This document shows, one piece after another, positions 25,087 to 34,158 of a stretch of 46,151 nucleotides of DNA (position 1 is the first letter of the stretch; every line of letters starts with the position of its first letter). Made by a program: the position numbers and the translations under genes. The DNA is from Microcaldota archaeon (GTDB lineage: Archaea; Micrarchaeota; Micrarchaeia; Norongarragalinales; UBA8480), in contig JAHFHC010000007.1 in NCBI GenBank assembly GCA_023247085.1, positions 1-46,151 on the forward strand. The letters run 5' to 3'. The notes under the pieces were generated by a model. It was given only the letters and a program-made list of their open reading frames with translations. It searched no databases and was not told the origin of the DNA.

Positions 25087-25806
25087 TTATTTCCTTTTTT
25101 TGGCTTTTTTGTGCGTGTCGCGCTTCTTGAATTGCACGTGCTTTTTTTGTGCTTTTCGGCTAAGCGCGTAAGAGTAGATTACTAGGAATATTCCAACTGC
25201 TACTATTGGGATAATTGCAAGCCAAGTTGATATTCCAACTGCAATGAGCGTTGCGAACATAACTATTACTGAAAGTGCTTTGAATAGTTTAGCCGCAAGG
25301 AGATGTGTTTTATGCCACACTTCGTCATTGTGAATAGTCCACGGAGTGCGTATGCCGATTAAGTGATTGCGTTTTAATTTTGGCATAACGGTTGCTAGGT
25401 AATATAATAAAATTGACAAGCCGGGGAATAACAGTTGTGGTGTTGAAACTTGTAAGGCGCTTGTTGCAGTGTTTGAATATAGTATTACTAGGTAAACGTA
25501 TGCGAGAAACGTCACTGCGCTTGCTTTTAGTTCAGCATAGTGTCTATGCAATAGCTCCATTTCATAGTGTAATTCTTTGGCTTTAGGCAATAGCGAGAGC
25601 AAAAGATAAACGATTATGATTAATAGTGGAAAACTAATTGTGAATAATTCTTTGTTGACGAAGTCGTCGGCGATTCCATCTGTGTTCCAGTGGCTTGCGA
25701 TTTGGTCGGGTAAAAATGGGTATATTGCTGCGCCGATTATAATTGAAAATATAACGGCAGCTATTGCAATTTTGTCGCCGTTATGTAAATCGTGTTTAAA
25801 ATCCAT
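25087..25806 (-). CDS. SdpI/DUF1648-like membrane protein
   Basis: This 239-residue membrane protein has the DUF1648 signature LPDQIASHWNTDGIADDF in the first loop. It also has the SdpI signature, HLIGIRTPWTIHNDEVWHKT, in a later loop. About six membrane segments lie at roughly 13-31, 55-72, 98-115, 122-140, 170-190 and 192-212. The C-terminal tail is strongly basic. SdpI relatives give immunity to a membrane-active toxin in Bacillus, but most family members have no known role. A tandem TATA region lies just upstream. Confidence 0.85.
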   Translation of the reverse strand: MDFKHDLHNGDKIAIAAVIFSIIIGAAIYPFLPDQIASHWNTDGIADDFVNKELFTISFPLLIIIVYLLLSLLPKAKELHYEMELLHRHYAELKASAVTFLAYVYLVILYSNTATSALQVSTPQLLFPGLSILLYYLATVMPKLKRNHLIGIRTPWTIHNDEVWHKTHLLAAKLFKALSVIVMFATLIAVGISTWLAIIPIVAVGIFLVIYSYALSRKAQKKHVQFKKRDTHKKAKKRK

Positions 25807-25842
25807 AATAACTAGTAATTCAGTTGGAGGTTAAAAGCTTTG

Positions 25843-25867
25843 TAGTTTATAGCTAATTTATAGCTAA
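25843..25867 (-). promoter_or_regulatory. Tandem duplicated TATA region before the SdpI-like gene
   Basis: TTTATAGCTAA occurs twice back to back (25846-25856 and 25857-25867). On the minus strand this gives two CTATAAA boxes 11 nt apart, before the gene starting at 25806. The first copy with its TAG flank is identical to the box at 18423-18436. Confidence 0.45.
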
Positions 25868-25908
25868 TAACAAGTGCGGGAGATATGTCCTTCGCCAAGC
25901 TAATTGAC

Positions 25909-28900
25909 TTACAGGTAGGCTGCTAGTGAGAATTGTTTGCTGCTATCGTCTTCGAACATTGACGCGATGTCGCGTTCTATAAGCAGTAGGCGCTGTTTTA
26001 GATAACTGGGTAATTCGTAGTCCGATACCATTTTCTTTGATAGTTCCAGGTATTTTTGTATTCCGCCTTTGTTTATTGTGAGGATTATTTTTCCGCCACA
26101 CTTTGAGCACTTTCCACGTAGTGGAGTTCGGCGGAATTTGTAGTTGCAGTCAACGCAACGGAATGTTTGCCGTCCAAAGGATTTTAAGTTGCCATATAAG
26201 TCCGGCAAAAAGTGAGAGAGTATTATGCGTTCAGCTGCGCCACTCGCGTTTACTGCGCGTACTTTTTTCATCATTGTTAATTCCACTTCTACTTTTTCTT
26301 TCATGTCACCAAGTTCAACGTAAGCACTTTGAACTGGGCCTTCAAGTATGCTAGCGTGTGTATATTTCAAACCCTCGAATTGGCTTGGTTTACCAAGGCG
26401 AGTTGCAACTGTATCGAGTTTAATTTCTGAAGGAGAAGCATTGCGCATGCCAGCGTGGTATAATTCTAGGGGGTATTCGCTACAGACGTCCATTGCGTGT
26501 ACTTCGTCATCAATTTCAATTGGGTTTAACTGTGAAGACAACACTAGCGGTGCATCCATTTGTCCCCCGCGTGTAGCTGGTAAAAATTCGCGTGAAAAGT
26601 TAAGTAGTGAGTCCAGTAGAAGCATGTACGCGAGTTCGTCTCCATCGCAATTCCTTCTACATGCACAGTGGATGTACGGGTGTGCAAGTAGCGCGCGGCT
26701 AGTTGTGAAGCCAATTATGCGCGTCGTTATGCCTGCGCTTATATGAGGGGCAATGCAAATAGTTAATTGGCCAACTAAATCGTCGATGTTTTTTGCATTG
26801 TAAAATGAAGATAAGCCGTATAAGTAAACGAGGAGATCGTCTGTAAATTGAGTTACGCGTAAGGCGTATTCCGCTGAAGTGCGATTGATGATTATATCTT
26901 GTGGTTTTAATTCAACTACTTGCGAATCGTTTTCAAGCGAGTTATTGTTTACGTCGTTCGTGTAGCCCATTTCTTTTAATTTTTCTATGCTTGTGCCAAT
27001 TTCGCTTGGAATAAAATGGGTAATTGGAATTTCAGTTGCGTCAATTCTACATGTCCCGTCCCTGAACACGTATACTTCGTGCTTGTGGCGCAGGAGCGCT
27101 TTTTCTAGCACTTCAAATACTTTTCTACCAGAGATAAGGCCGATTACGCATTTAGCGTCGCTGCTTCCAGCAACTTTAGCTGCATTTTCGTACATTGTCA
27201 AGAAGTCAATTTGTTGTTTTTCAGATTCGCGCGCGGGTTTTTTGCAGCGGGGACATTTTTCGCTAACGCAAAGAAGCGTGCATTCCTTGCATTGTCGTGC
27301 AAGTATTGTTTCGCGCCGGCAAGTGGAGCAGTTATGTAATGGCGTTTTTGTTTTGCAGCTTGGACACATTCGAATTGAAACTTCAACTTGAATGTAGCGT
27401 TCGCCTTTATTTTTTAACTCCCGTGCAACGCGTTCAACGCTGCGTAATTTACCGCCATAAATTCCAATTGGAAATAAGCCATGTACTGGTGGTTGCATTT
27501 TGCGTTCTTTTGACTTTTCTGGCCTACCCATGCTTGCGCCAATGTAAGTTCCTGCTCTATTTGCTATTTCAACTCCACAAATGTCTTTTAAAATGTCAAG
27601 AATTGGCCGCTCACCAGATTCGTTTGTAAATAGCTTTTCATAGTTTTCATTTTCAAATTTATTAGATTCTTTCTGTAACTTGCTGTACATTCCAAGTGGA
27701 AATAGCAAGGCCGGTATTGCTTCGCCTGACAAAACTATTTTGTCGTTGATGACTTTATGTTCGACCCCGAGGTTTTCTAATACTTCTTTTTTGTTTTTAT
27801 CAAACGGAAGAGATAAGGTTTCACTTACTTCATCTGCTTCATTTGTTTTGCTATCATTTGTTTGATTCACTTGTTTTGTTTGGCTTATCCAGTTTGCTAG
27901 TTGTTTTATTTCATCTGGAGTAAAATCCATCCAGTAAAGTGTATAGCGTGGAGCAAGCGGGATGTTGTGTTGTTGAGATAATTCAACTGCTTCTTTAAAA
28001 TCAATTTCTTCGCATTGGCCGCGTGTTTTAGAGACTCCTTTTGCTGCAAGTTCTTGTGAATACCATTCTGGGCACCATGAGCTTTTAACAAGTGGGTGGT
28101 TTGCTTTTGCAAAGTCGCCGTAATTCACTAGTAAGTCGCCAAGGAAAATTATTTTTTCAACGCTTCCAACGAGTTCTTTTGCTTGTTCCATTGTTTTTAA
28201 TCGCAATACTTCGCCACTTGTAAGGCGAACAAGTGGGCCGTCTATATCTTGGCAAGGGGTTATAACACACGCTTTGCCTGGACGCTCAATTTTTACTTGT
28301 GTTCCAATTGCGGGAAATCGTTCAAGCACAATCATGGTGGCTGGGTGAATTGCTTTTGACGCTATGCCTGTGAAGCGGGTTCTTCCATAACGCAACGTAA
28401 ACGCGCCGTGTAAACTCGGGTAGCTGAAAATAGGTCTACCTGCAACTATGTCTCGCAAGTATTTGTCATTTGGTTTAATGTCAATTTTGCTAGCATCGCT
28501 TTTTGCAACTTTAATTAATTTTTCAACCCAACTCCAGTCTACTCCTGGGAATTTTTTAGCGATTTTCATAATCTTTGCTGCTTTGAGACACACCCCTTCG
28601 CTCATTACAAGCACCATGCCGCCACGTACCCGGTCCGAGTCAACATTGCGCGTTTTTTTGTTTACATTAACTTCATATTCTTCAGTTGGTTCACCGTCAA
28701 TGCAAACAGCGCAATTACGCACAATGTGCCGTACTTCTTCTTCAGTTGGGGTGTATTGCCCTGTGCGGGTTTTAACGCTGTATAAATTAATCTCTTCAAC
28801 ATACCGGTCAACTTCCATGTCTATTGGTCTATAATTAGAAACGCCGCTTTTCTGTCGGCAATAATCCGCTAGTAGTAATGTAAAAGCTTGGCCTGTTCCT

Positions 28901-29382
28901 CCAGCTCCACGGATTGGGCCAGAAAAATAAACTGAAACATATTCACTTCCATCAGCGTTTTTCTTTAGCTTAAGCCGAATAACTCCTTCAATTGGTGCAC
29001 TGACTACCCCTTCGGTATAAAGCGCCAAGCCAGTTCGCACAGCTTGTTCAATTCGAATTTCTCTCTCTTCTATTGCGCCACAAAGTGACTTCACTGGCCA
29101 CTTGCCTTCAAGGATCTCATTTGAAATTGCTATAACAATTGATTCACGATCTATGCCTGTTTGCACTAATTCTCGAATGTGTGCTGCGATTCCAATTGGG
29201 CCAACTAAACCTTCAACTCGGCCAGCGACGTCTTCTGCTGGTGTGATTTCAACTTCTTTTTTTGGATCAAGTCCCTTTTGTCTAGCGTTATTCGCCACTT
29301 CGTAACAGCGGTCAAACTCCCTTTTCAACGCAACAGAATACTTCGCGTGTTGTTCAGACATTTGCAAACTCGTTGTTGTCAA
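25909..29382 (-). CDS. polC: DNA polymerase D large (catalytic) subunit DP2
   Basis: This 1157-residue protein is the polymerase subunit of the archaeal replicative enzyme PolD. The catalytic NCDGDE (Asp913, Asp915) lies within CRRNCDGDELAYMLLLD, followed by RGGQMDAPLV. There is a central cysteine-rich zinc region (CPSCKTKTPLHNCSTC and following) and a C-terminal zinc ribbon, CVDC and CSKC. The last eight residues, QFSLAAYL (1150-1157), look like a PCNA-binding PIP box. No intein is present. It starts at a TTG overlapping the DP1 stop (TTGA) with GGGGGAG about 10 nt upstream. An ATG at 29361 is an alternative. Confidence 0.97.
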   Translation of the reverse strand: MTTTSLQMSEQHAKYSVALKREFDRCYEVANNARQKGLDPKKEVEITPAEDVAGRVEGLVGPIGIAAHIRELVQTGIDRESIVIAISNEILEGKWPVKSLCGAIEEREIRIEQAVRTGLALYTEGVVSAPIEGVIRLKLKKNADGSEYVSVYFSGPIRGAGGTGQAFTLLLADYCRQKSGVSNYRPIDMEVDRYVEEINLYSVKTRTGQYTPTEEEVRHIVRNCAVCIDGEPTEEYEVNVNKKTRNVDSDRVRGGMVLVMSEGVCLKAAKIMKIAKKFPGVDWSWVEKLIKVAKSDASKIDIKPNDKYLRDIVAGRPIFSYPSLHGAFTLRYGRTRFTGIASKAIHPATMIVLERFPAIGTQVKIERPGKACVITPCQDIDGPLVRLTSGEVLRLKTMEQAKELVGSVEKIIFLGDLLVNYGDFAKANHPLVKSSWCPEWYSQELAAKGVSKTRGQCEEIDFKEAVELSQQHNIPLAPRYTLYWMDFTPDEIKQLANWISQTKQVNQTNDSKTNEADEVSETLSLPFDKNKKEVLENLGVEHKVINDKIVLSGEAIPALLFPLGMYSKLQKESNKFENENYEKLFTNESGERPILDILKDICGVEIANRAGTYIGASMGRPEKSKERKMQPPVHGLFPIGIYGGKLRSVERVARELKNKGERYIQVEVSIRMCPSCKTKTPLHNCSTCRRETILARQCKECTLLCVSEKCPRCKKPARESEKQQIDFLTMYENAAKVAGSSDAKCVIGLISGRKVFEVLEKALLRHKHEVYVFRDGTCRIDATEIPITHFIPSEIGTSIEKLKEMGYTNDVNNNSLENDSQVVELKPQDIIINRTSAEYALRVTQFTDDLLVYLYGLSSFYNAKNIDDLVGQLTICIAPHISAGITTRIIGFTTSRALLAHPYIHCACRRNCDGDELAYMLLLDSLLNFSREFLPATRGGQMDAPLVLSSQLNPIEIDDEVHAMDVCSEYPLELYHAGMRNASPSEIKLDTVATRLGKPSQFEGLKYTHASILEGPVQSAYVELGDMKEKVEVELTMMKKVRAVNASGAAERIILSHFLPDLYGNLKSFGRQTFRCVDCNYKFRRTPLRGKCSKCGGKIILTINKGGIQKYLELSKKMVSDYELPSYLKQRLLLIERDIASMFEDDSSKQFSLAAYL

Positions 29383-30977
29383 ATTATTTTGTCTCCCCCG
29401 AAGTTAAGCACTTGCAAATTGTTTGACTTTAAATTGTAAATTGGAACTTGGCACGGCGTCGGCTCATGGCCAAGCTTAACTTGATAATCGGTTTTACCTT
29501 GCCAACAGCCGCCGTTAATCACCATTACGCCGTGATAACTCGTATAGCCATTTCTGTGAATGTCGCCAAAGTGAAAAATGTCCGGCACTTCTTCAAGTAA
29601 AGTGTAATCCCGCTTTTCTGGAGCAAATGGAACATTATCGCCATAAATCGGGTTTAACAATCGCCTGCGCAGCATTTCCACCCCGACTTTTTCAGGGTTC
29701 AAGTGAGTATTGCGCAATTTTGGCAAGCTGTTAATCATTGAATACATTGACGCACCGTGGTAAATCACGTGTTTAAAACCATGTATCTTTGCAGAAACTG
29801 GGTTGCCCAAGAAGTGGATATTTTTGTAACCAGCCGTTCCTTTTGTAAATTCAGGCGATAAACGCGGTTGAGGTACTGCGCTGCGTACTGCATCGTGGTT
29901 TCCAGGCGCAACTAGCACTTCAATATGTTCTGGGATAAGCTTAAGGTAATCATTCAAAATTTCGTATTGCGTGTAAATATCTTTTGTAGCAAGTTCTTTT
30001 TCTTGGTCAGGATAAACCCCAATTCCATCCACTAGATCTCCAGCAATTGAAATGTACTTGACTTTACCTGCAATTTCTCGCTCGCTGTCTGTTCCCTCGC
30101 CATTAAGAAACGATAAAAATTTGCCAAAACTATCTTTTAGAAATAACCGGCTTCCAACGTGAATGTCGGAAATACAAATTACTGACACGTCTTCATCTGC
30201 ACTTTTTTTAATTGGCGAAATCGGCACTTCTGGCCAAATTATGTCTTTTGCAATAAATAATTCTTCAGCGCAGCTCCCATCAATTGCAATTACTTCATCT
30301 AGAATAACGTCATCAGCTTTTTCGCGAATTGGCGAGTCCTTCATTACTAGACATTTAATACTGCTTTCTTCGTCTTCAAGTTCAATTAACACATGCCCAT
30401 TTTTTGTAGTTTGCTTGTCAAAAACAATTCCAATTATCCTGCCGGTTTTACCGCGCGAAGATCCTTTTATTCCCGAAATAGGGATTAACGGCAACTCACT
30501 TACCCTGCCTTTCATTATGCCCTTCAACCTACGGAAACGATCGCGGAATAAGCCAACAAATTCTTCAATTGTGCCCGTGCACCTGCTTTTGCCAGTTACG
30601 TCCATATCTTCGCTTATTTCAAGCTGGCTTGCCACTTCTGCGTTTAGCGGTTTGAATGATTTAAACTGGACAATCACTTGTGCTTTTTCAATAACTTCAA
30701 TTGAAGCAATTACCTCTCTGCACAGCTCTTCAGTAATTACAAAAACTTTTTGTTCAAGGCACTTGCCAACTACACTCAAAGCTTTTTCTTGAGTTAGCGA
30801 ACATATTAATTCGAGCGCCCTTGGTGAAAACAATACTTTTGCTTCGCTAGCTTTTTTTAAAACACTTTGACGTAAACCGAGCTGTACTTCGCTGGTTGCA
30901 TCGTTAATAGTAATAGCTGGCGCGTCTTCGTTAACGCTGCTGACGCTAGTATCAATATCCACTTTTTTGCTTAACAC
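29379..30977 (-). CDS. polB: DNA polymerase D small subunit DP1 (3'-5' exonuclease)
   Basis: This 532-residue proofreading subunit has an N-terminal helical region, an OB-fold (about 150-250), and an Mre11-like phosphoesterase domain. The motifs SDIHVGS (Asp271, His273), GDLVDGIG, GNHDAVR and FGDIHRNGY are intact, so exonuclease activity is expected. It overlaps DP2 by 4 nt in the order DP1-DP2. The start is uncertain: a GTG at 30977 or a second GTG at 30962, since the first lies inside AGGTG. A TATA box lies at 31031-31038. Confidence 0.96.
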   Translation of the reverse strand: MLSKKVDIDTSVSSVNEDAPAITINDATSEVQLGLRQSVLKKASEAKVLFSPRALELICSLTQEKALSVVGKCLEQKVFVITEELCREVIASIEVIEKAQVIVQFKSFKPLNAEVASQLEISEDMDVTGKSRCTGTIEEFVGLFRDRFRRLKGIMKGRVSELPLIPISGIKGSSRGKTGRIIGIVFDKQTTKNGHVLIELEDEESSIKCLVMKDSPIREKADDVILDEVIAIDGSCAEELFIAKDIIWPEVPISPIKKSADEDVSVICISDIHVGSRLFLKDSFGKFLSFLNGEGTDSEREIAGKVKYISIAGDLVDGIGVYPDQEKELATKDIYTQYEILNDYLKLIPEHIEVLVAPGNHDAVRSAVPQPRLSPEFTKGTAGYKNIHFLGNPVSAKIHGFKHVIYHGASMYSMINSLPKLRNTHLNPEKVGVEMLRRRLLNPIYGDNVPFAPEKRDYTLLEEVPDIFHFGDIHRNGYTSYHGVMVINGGCWQGKTDYQVKLGHEPTPCQVPIYNLKSNNLQVLNFGGDKII

Positions 30978-31030
30978 CTGAATTTGATTTTGTTAATTAT
31001 CTCCAGCGAATGCAAGAGAAAAAATCTGAA

Positions 31031-31038
31031 TTTATAAA
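31031..31038 (-). promoter_or_regulatory. TATA box for the PolD operon
   Basis: TTTATAAA lies about 54-60 nt before the DP1 start. Transcription would begin near 31005, giving a leader of roughly 30 nt. Confidence 0.5.
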
Positions 31039-31097
31039 AGTAGTAAGGTAAGCTAGATTTTTTATAGCAATAGGCGAGAAACGAGATGAGAGTTATT

Positions 31098-31376
31098 TTA
31101 GAGAGTTTGTTCTTTTAGCACTTCTAATTCGCTTAAGAGATTCCAAATAGTAGTGCGTGCATGCATTGGCAGGTTAATGTCATTAACAACTTCTTCTAAA
31201 GCGTGTATGGACGTTGTTAATGCTTCGTTGGCACTCTTGTCGCTTTCTGTTAAACGCATTTTTGACTTAGCAATAGAGGCGCGCACGTTCTTAGGAATAG
31301 AAGTATCTTCGCATAACATGTCTAGCATTTGAATTAATGGCTCTATTTCATTTTGACTAATTTTTTCTATAGGCAC
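31098..31376 (-). CDS. UPF0147 family protein
   Basis: This 92-residue all-helical archaeal protein is recognised by LCEDTSIPKNVRASIAKSKM and the matching second half NDINLPMHARTTIWNLLSELE. The two halves look like an internal duplication. The start is a GTG preceded by GGTGAT at the right distance; no ATG is available in the conserved part. The family is widespread in archaea and has no established function. Confidence 0.88.
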   Translation of the reverse strand: MPIEKISQNEIEPLIQMLDMLCEDTSIPKNVRASIAKSKMRLTESDKSANEALTTSIHALEEVVNDINLPMHARTTIWNLLSELEVLKEQTL

Positions 31377-31410
31377 TATAAATCACCACTAACTTCGTAG
31401 AAGCAAAGCA

Positions 31411-31470
31411 GTTGCTTTACTCGAGCAAAATACGCAGATTAAAATTTGAATATAAGAGTTTTTAACTCTA
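31411..31470. promoter_or_regulatory. Two small inverted repeats between UPF0147 and the repeat-protein gene
   Basis: AAAGCA-GT-TGCTTT (about 31418-31431) and AGAGTT-TTT-AACTCT (about 31456-31470) are perfect short palindromes in the 134-nt gap. On the minus strand they follow the repeat-protein gene, so they may act as its terminator or as an operator for UPF0147. Confidence 0.3.
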
Positions 31471-31510
31471 CGGGTACATGGAGGTTGTTCTAAGGACCTA
31501 CGAATTCTCC

Positions 31511-32278
31511 TTATGCGGACAGTAGTTGTTCTTGGTATAATTGTCTGGCTTCTAGTGGGTTCCGGCTTTGTTTTTGGAAAAGCATGTACGCGACAGTTCT
31601 AACTAGTGATGCAGATTTTAGACCTCCGCCGAATGCGGCTTTTGCTGCTCTAAGGTGTTTTTCGTATGTTTGCTTGGCTTCTTTGGCGTTTGAGAATTTG
31701 TTTTGGAAGAGCATCAGTGCGGTTGTTCTGATTAGCGGCGCGGTTTCTGGGTCTGTTCCAAATGCGGCTTTTGCTGCTTTGAAGTGTTTTTGATATACTT
31801 GTTTAGCTTCTTGTGCGCTTTTGAATTTGTTTTGTAAGAGTATGACTGCTGCTGTTCTTACTAGTGGTTTGGTGTCTTCGTCTTGTCCGAATGTTTCTTC
31901 TGCTTGTTGTAGGTAGCGTTGGTATGTTTGTTTTGCTTCTTGTGCGCTTTTGAATTTGTTTTGTAAGAGCATGACTGCTGCGGTTCTAACTAGTGTTTGT
32001 GTTTCTGGGTCTGTTCCGAATACAGCTTTTGCTGCTCTAAGGTGTTTTTCGTATGTTTGCTTGGCTTGTTTAGCACTTTGGAATTTATTCAGGAATAGCG
32101 CGTGTGCTGCGGTTCTAACTAGTGTTTGTGTTTCTGAGTCTTGTCCAAAGGTTTGTTGTGCTGCTTTTAGGTGTTTTTGGTATGTTCGTTTAGCTTCTTT
32201 TGCATCTCTAAATTTTTTTTGGAAGAGCAGGTGCGCCGCGGTTCTTACTAGCGGGCGTGTTTCTTCATTGTCTCCGAA
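31511..32278 (-). repeat. Coding tandem repeat, 129-nt period, six units
   Basis: The DNA encoding the C-terminal part of paralogue B repeats every 129 nt. The two units around 31800-31990 are almost identical over about 60 nt (compare gcttcttgtgcgcttttgaa in both). No gaps interrupt the period. Confidence 0.85.
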
Positions 32279-32866
32279 TTCCCTGTGGCAGTCTTTGTAA
32301 ATGCCATTGACTTGAAAAATGCTGAATTTATGGGCGTGTCTTTTTATTATGGAGTTTGGTACGCCGAGGTCTTTCATTAGTTGGTATTCTGCCGTGATGT
32401 GGTCTAGAATGGCCATTGCGAGTGAATTGTTTTGTTGTAGGTTTTGTGCAGTGTGACCTAAGGCGTGTAAGTTCAAGGCCATTTTACGCAGGTAAGCTGC
32501 AAAAGTAGCGTTTTTAATTAGCTTGCTAGCTTGTTCATGCAAATGTGCTTGTTTTCTAAGTTCTGCTTGTAGTTCTTGTGCTAACTTGTGGGGTTTGCCA
32601 CGTCTTCTTTGTATACGTGTTTCAAGCTTGTTTGCTATTTTAGCGCCGTGCAAAGCTTGTTGGATGACTTCGTGTGCTTTTTCGACTCCACCGTGTTCGG
32701 GTATTTCTCCCCTCGCTATAGCCATGTGGAGCGCGTGTTTTAGCGCTGGATTGCGTTGGATGTGTTGTTTTATTTTAGGGTCTTGTAATAATCGCGTCGT
32801 GCTTTGGTTTATTCTATGCTCTATACTTTGTGTCAGTGCACTGAATACAACTCGTTTTGGTTCCAT
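31511..32866 (-). CDS. 43-residue helical-repeat protein, paralogue B (complete)
   Basis: This complete 451-residue protein is the intact relative of the truncated gene at 1-952. Residues 1-196 form a helical N-terminal region rich in Gln, His, Ala and Arg. Six tandem repeats of exactly 43 residues follow, starting at Phe197, 240, 283, 326, 369 and 412 (the last is 40 residues). Each contains F-G-x-D-x-E-T, then LVRTAA, then F-x-x-AKEAKQTY-x-KH. Several repeats are nearly identical in DNA, so they were duplicated or homogenised recently. There is no signal peptide, membrane segment or catalytic motif. It is probably an alpha-solenoid binding scaffold. I do not recognise a named family. Confidence 0.85.
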   Translation of the reverse strand: MEPKRVVFSALTQSIEHRINQSTTRLLQDPKIKQHIQRNPALKHALHMAIARGEIPEHGGVEKAHEVIQQALHGAKIANKLETRIQRRRGKPHKLAQELQAELRKQAHLHEQASKLIKNATFAAYLRKMALNLHALGHTAQNLQQNNSLAMAILDHITAEYQLMKDLGVPNSIIKRHAHKFSIFQVNGIYKDCHREFGDNEETRPLVRTAAHLLFQKKFRDAKEAKRTYQKHLKAAQQTFGQDSETQTLVRTAAHALFLNKFQSAKQAKQTYEKHLRAAKAVFGTDPETQTLVRTAAVMLLQNKFKSAQEAKQTYQRYLQQAEETFGQDEDTKPLVRTAAVILLQNKFKSAQEAKQVYQKHFKAAKAAFGTDPETAPLIRTTALMLFQNKFSNAKEAKQTYEKHLRAAKAAFGGGLKSASLVRTVAYMLFQKQSRNPLEARQLYQEQLLSA

Positions 32867-32896
32867 GGATTATTTATTGTTTTAACTAATATTAAA

Positions 32897-33074
32897 CGAG
32901 CCCGCCGCGATTTTCGATGTCACTCCGTTCTTTTGTGGAGTGACGAACCTTTCTTCTCAAGAAAGGAATGTCTTCGAACGCGGGACCTATTGCTTACTAC
33001 GCGCCTTTTTTTAGTTTTGTGCTAATAAATCAGCTTAGGAGGCAATCGCTCTATCCAGGCTGAGCTACGGGCCC
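32897..33074 (-). tRNA. tRNA-Arg (anticodon CCT) with two introns
   Basis: On the minus strand the acceptor stem GGGCCCG pairs with CGGGCTC and the discriminator is G. The anticodon stem ATTGC/GCAAT and loop CTCCTAA form only after removing a 41-nt intron at 32995-33035, at the canonical 37/38 position. The T stem CCGCG/CGCGG and a normal loop TTCGAAT form only after removing a second insertion of about 62 nt at 32912-32973, within the T loop (about position 59). What remains is exactly 75 nt with standard arm lengths. The second insertion folds on itself (CCTTTC/GAAAGG and GTCACTCC/GGAGTGAC). Exact splice points are uncertain by a few nt. Confidence 0.85.
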
Positions 33075-33134
33075 ATTTAAGTCGTATAATCTTGTGCTTG
33101 TTTTGTTTTAAATAAGTGCTTCGACTTTTTTTCT

Positions 33135-34106
33135 TCACTTGGTTGGCATTGCAGAGGTTGTCCTTCCGCGTTCAATTGGTCGTTGTCCTTTGCGAAGTAC
33201 ATCGCGTTTTTCAATACGTGGCATTACTCTTTGAACATAGTCAAGCGCATAAGGAATTTTTTCGTGTTGCCCTGTATTTTCAAGAAATTCCACTATGACG
33301 CCAGCTGCCTCTTTAAATTGTTTTCCGCGAGTTAATCTATGGCGCGCTACCTCTTCTGCTGTCCTCGGAATTGGGTGTTCAAACCGACGTGGAATTTTAG
33401 GCTGAGCTACTTTTTCACCGCATTTTAGCGCCGCAAGCAGAATAGCGGGTTCAATTGGAGGCTGTAAAATTGTATCTTTATGCCTATGAAATAATTGTTT
33501 TAACGTGCTATGCACATTACTCCAACTCTTTGGAGTAAAAGCATACATGCCCGCATAAGTTTGAAACGCTTTTCGCTGTGCAAGTGCGTCTATTATAGCG
33601 GTACCGACATGAGGGTTTGAGTCACTTGGATGAAAATGAGGGTTAGCGTAGGTTGCAAGTACGCTTGTGTGTATTTCAGTTAAATATTGTGGAACTGGAA
33701 AAGTACGCCAAGAAACTTTATCCCACGCGCCTATTGTTACCGTTGCTTTTTTGTTCACTAATGGGGCTAGCATTTTGTGCATGTGTTTTGCTTCTAGTTC
33801 GTAATCATCTGGAAGGCATAGCACAAAATGTGGCTTTTCTTTTTGTGTTCCTTGATTAATTGCAGCCATTACCCCTGCGCCATAACCGTCAAGCGGCGTT
33901 TCAGCTATTTTAACATCCGCCATTTTCCTAACTGCAGCTTGAAAGGGCTCATTTCCTTGCAAGTGTTTACTTGTCATTCCGAGGTAAAATATCGGAGTAT
34001 ATCCTCTTTTTCTCAAATTGCTTCTAAGCGTTTCTATTATGTCAAGTCCAGTTAAGCGGCCAACTGACGGCAACGCCACTAGGACCTTTTTTACTGGTTT
34101 TTTCAT
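33135..34106 (-). CDS. GT-A-like glycosyltransferase/nucleotidyl-transferase family protein (putative)
   Basis: This is a 323-residue soluble protein. The N-terminal half alternates strands and helices (KKVLVALPSVGRLTGLDIIE, then TPIFYLGM). DGYGAGVMAAINQG and VLCLPDDYELEAKHM resemble the sugar-nucleotide and metal (DxD-like) sites of GT-A glycosyltransferases. The C-terminal third is helical and basic. Substrate and pathway cannot be told. It is divergent from the antiporter gene. The GT-A idea is inference from local motifs; another nucleotide-binding fold is possible. Confidence 0.6.
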   Translation of the reverse strand: MKKPVKKVLVALPSVGRLTGLDIIETLRSNLRKRGYTPIFYLGMTSKHLQGNEPFQAAVRKMADVKIAETPLDGYGAGVMAAINQGTQKEKPHFVLCLPDDYELEAKHMHKMLAPLVNKKATVTIGAWDKVSWRTFPVPQYLTEIHTSVLATYANPHFHPSDSNPHVGTAIIDALAQRKAFQTYAGMYAFTPKSWSNVHSTLKQLFHRHKDTILQPPIEPAILLAALKCGEKVAQPKIPRRFEHPIPRTAEEVARHRLTRGKQFKEAAGVIVEFLENTGQHEKIPYALDYVQRVMPRIEKRDVLRKGQRPIERGRTTSAMPTK

Positions 34107-34158
34107 GTATTCCTTTCGTTTCCCAGCTTTTTTATTCTATGGCTGCGTTTGCTCTATA

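Noticed and set aside
31511-32278. Regular 129-nt repeats considered as a CRISPR-like or non-coding array
   Set aside because: The period is a multiple of three, the frame is open throughout, and variation is mostly conservative at protein level, so these are coding repeats.
32897-33074. Degenerate tRNA pseudogene
   Set aside because: Removing two insertions leaves a 75-nt tRNA with all stems intact, which is better explained by introns.
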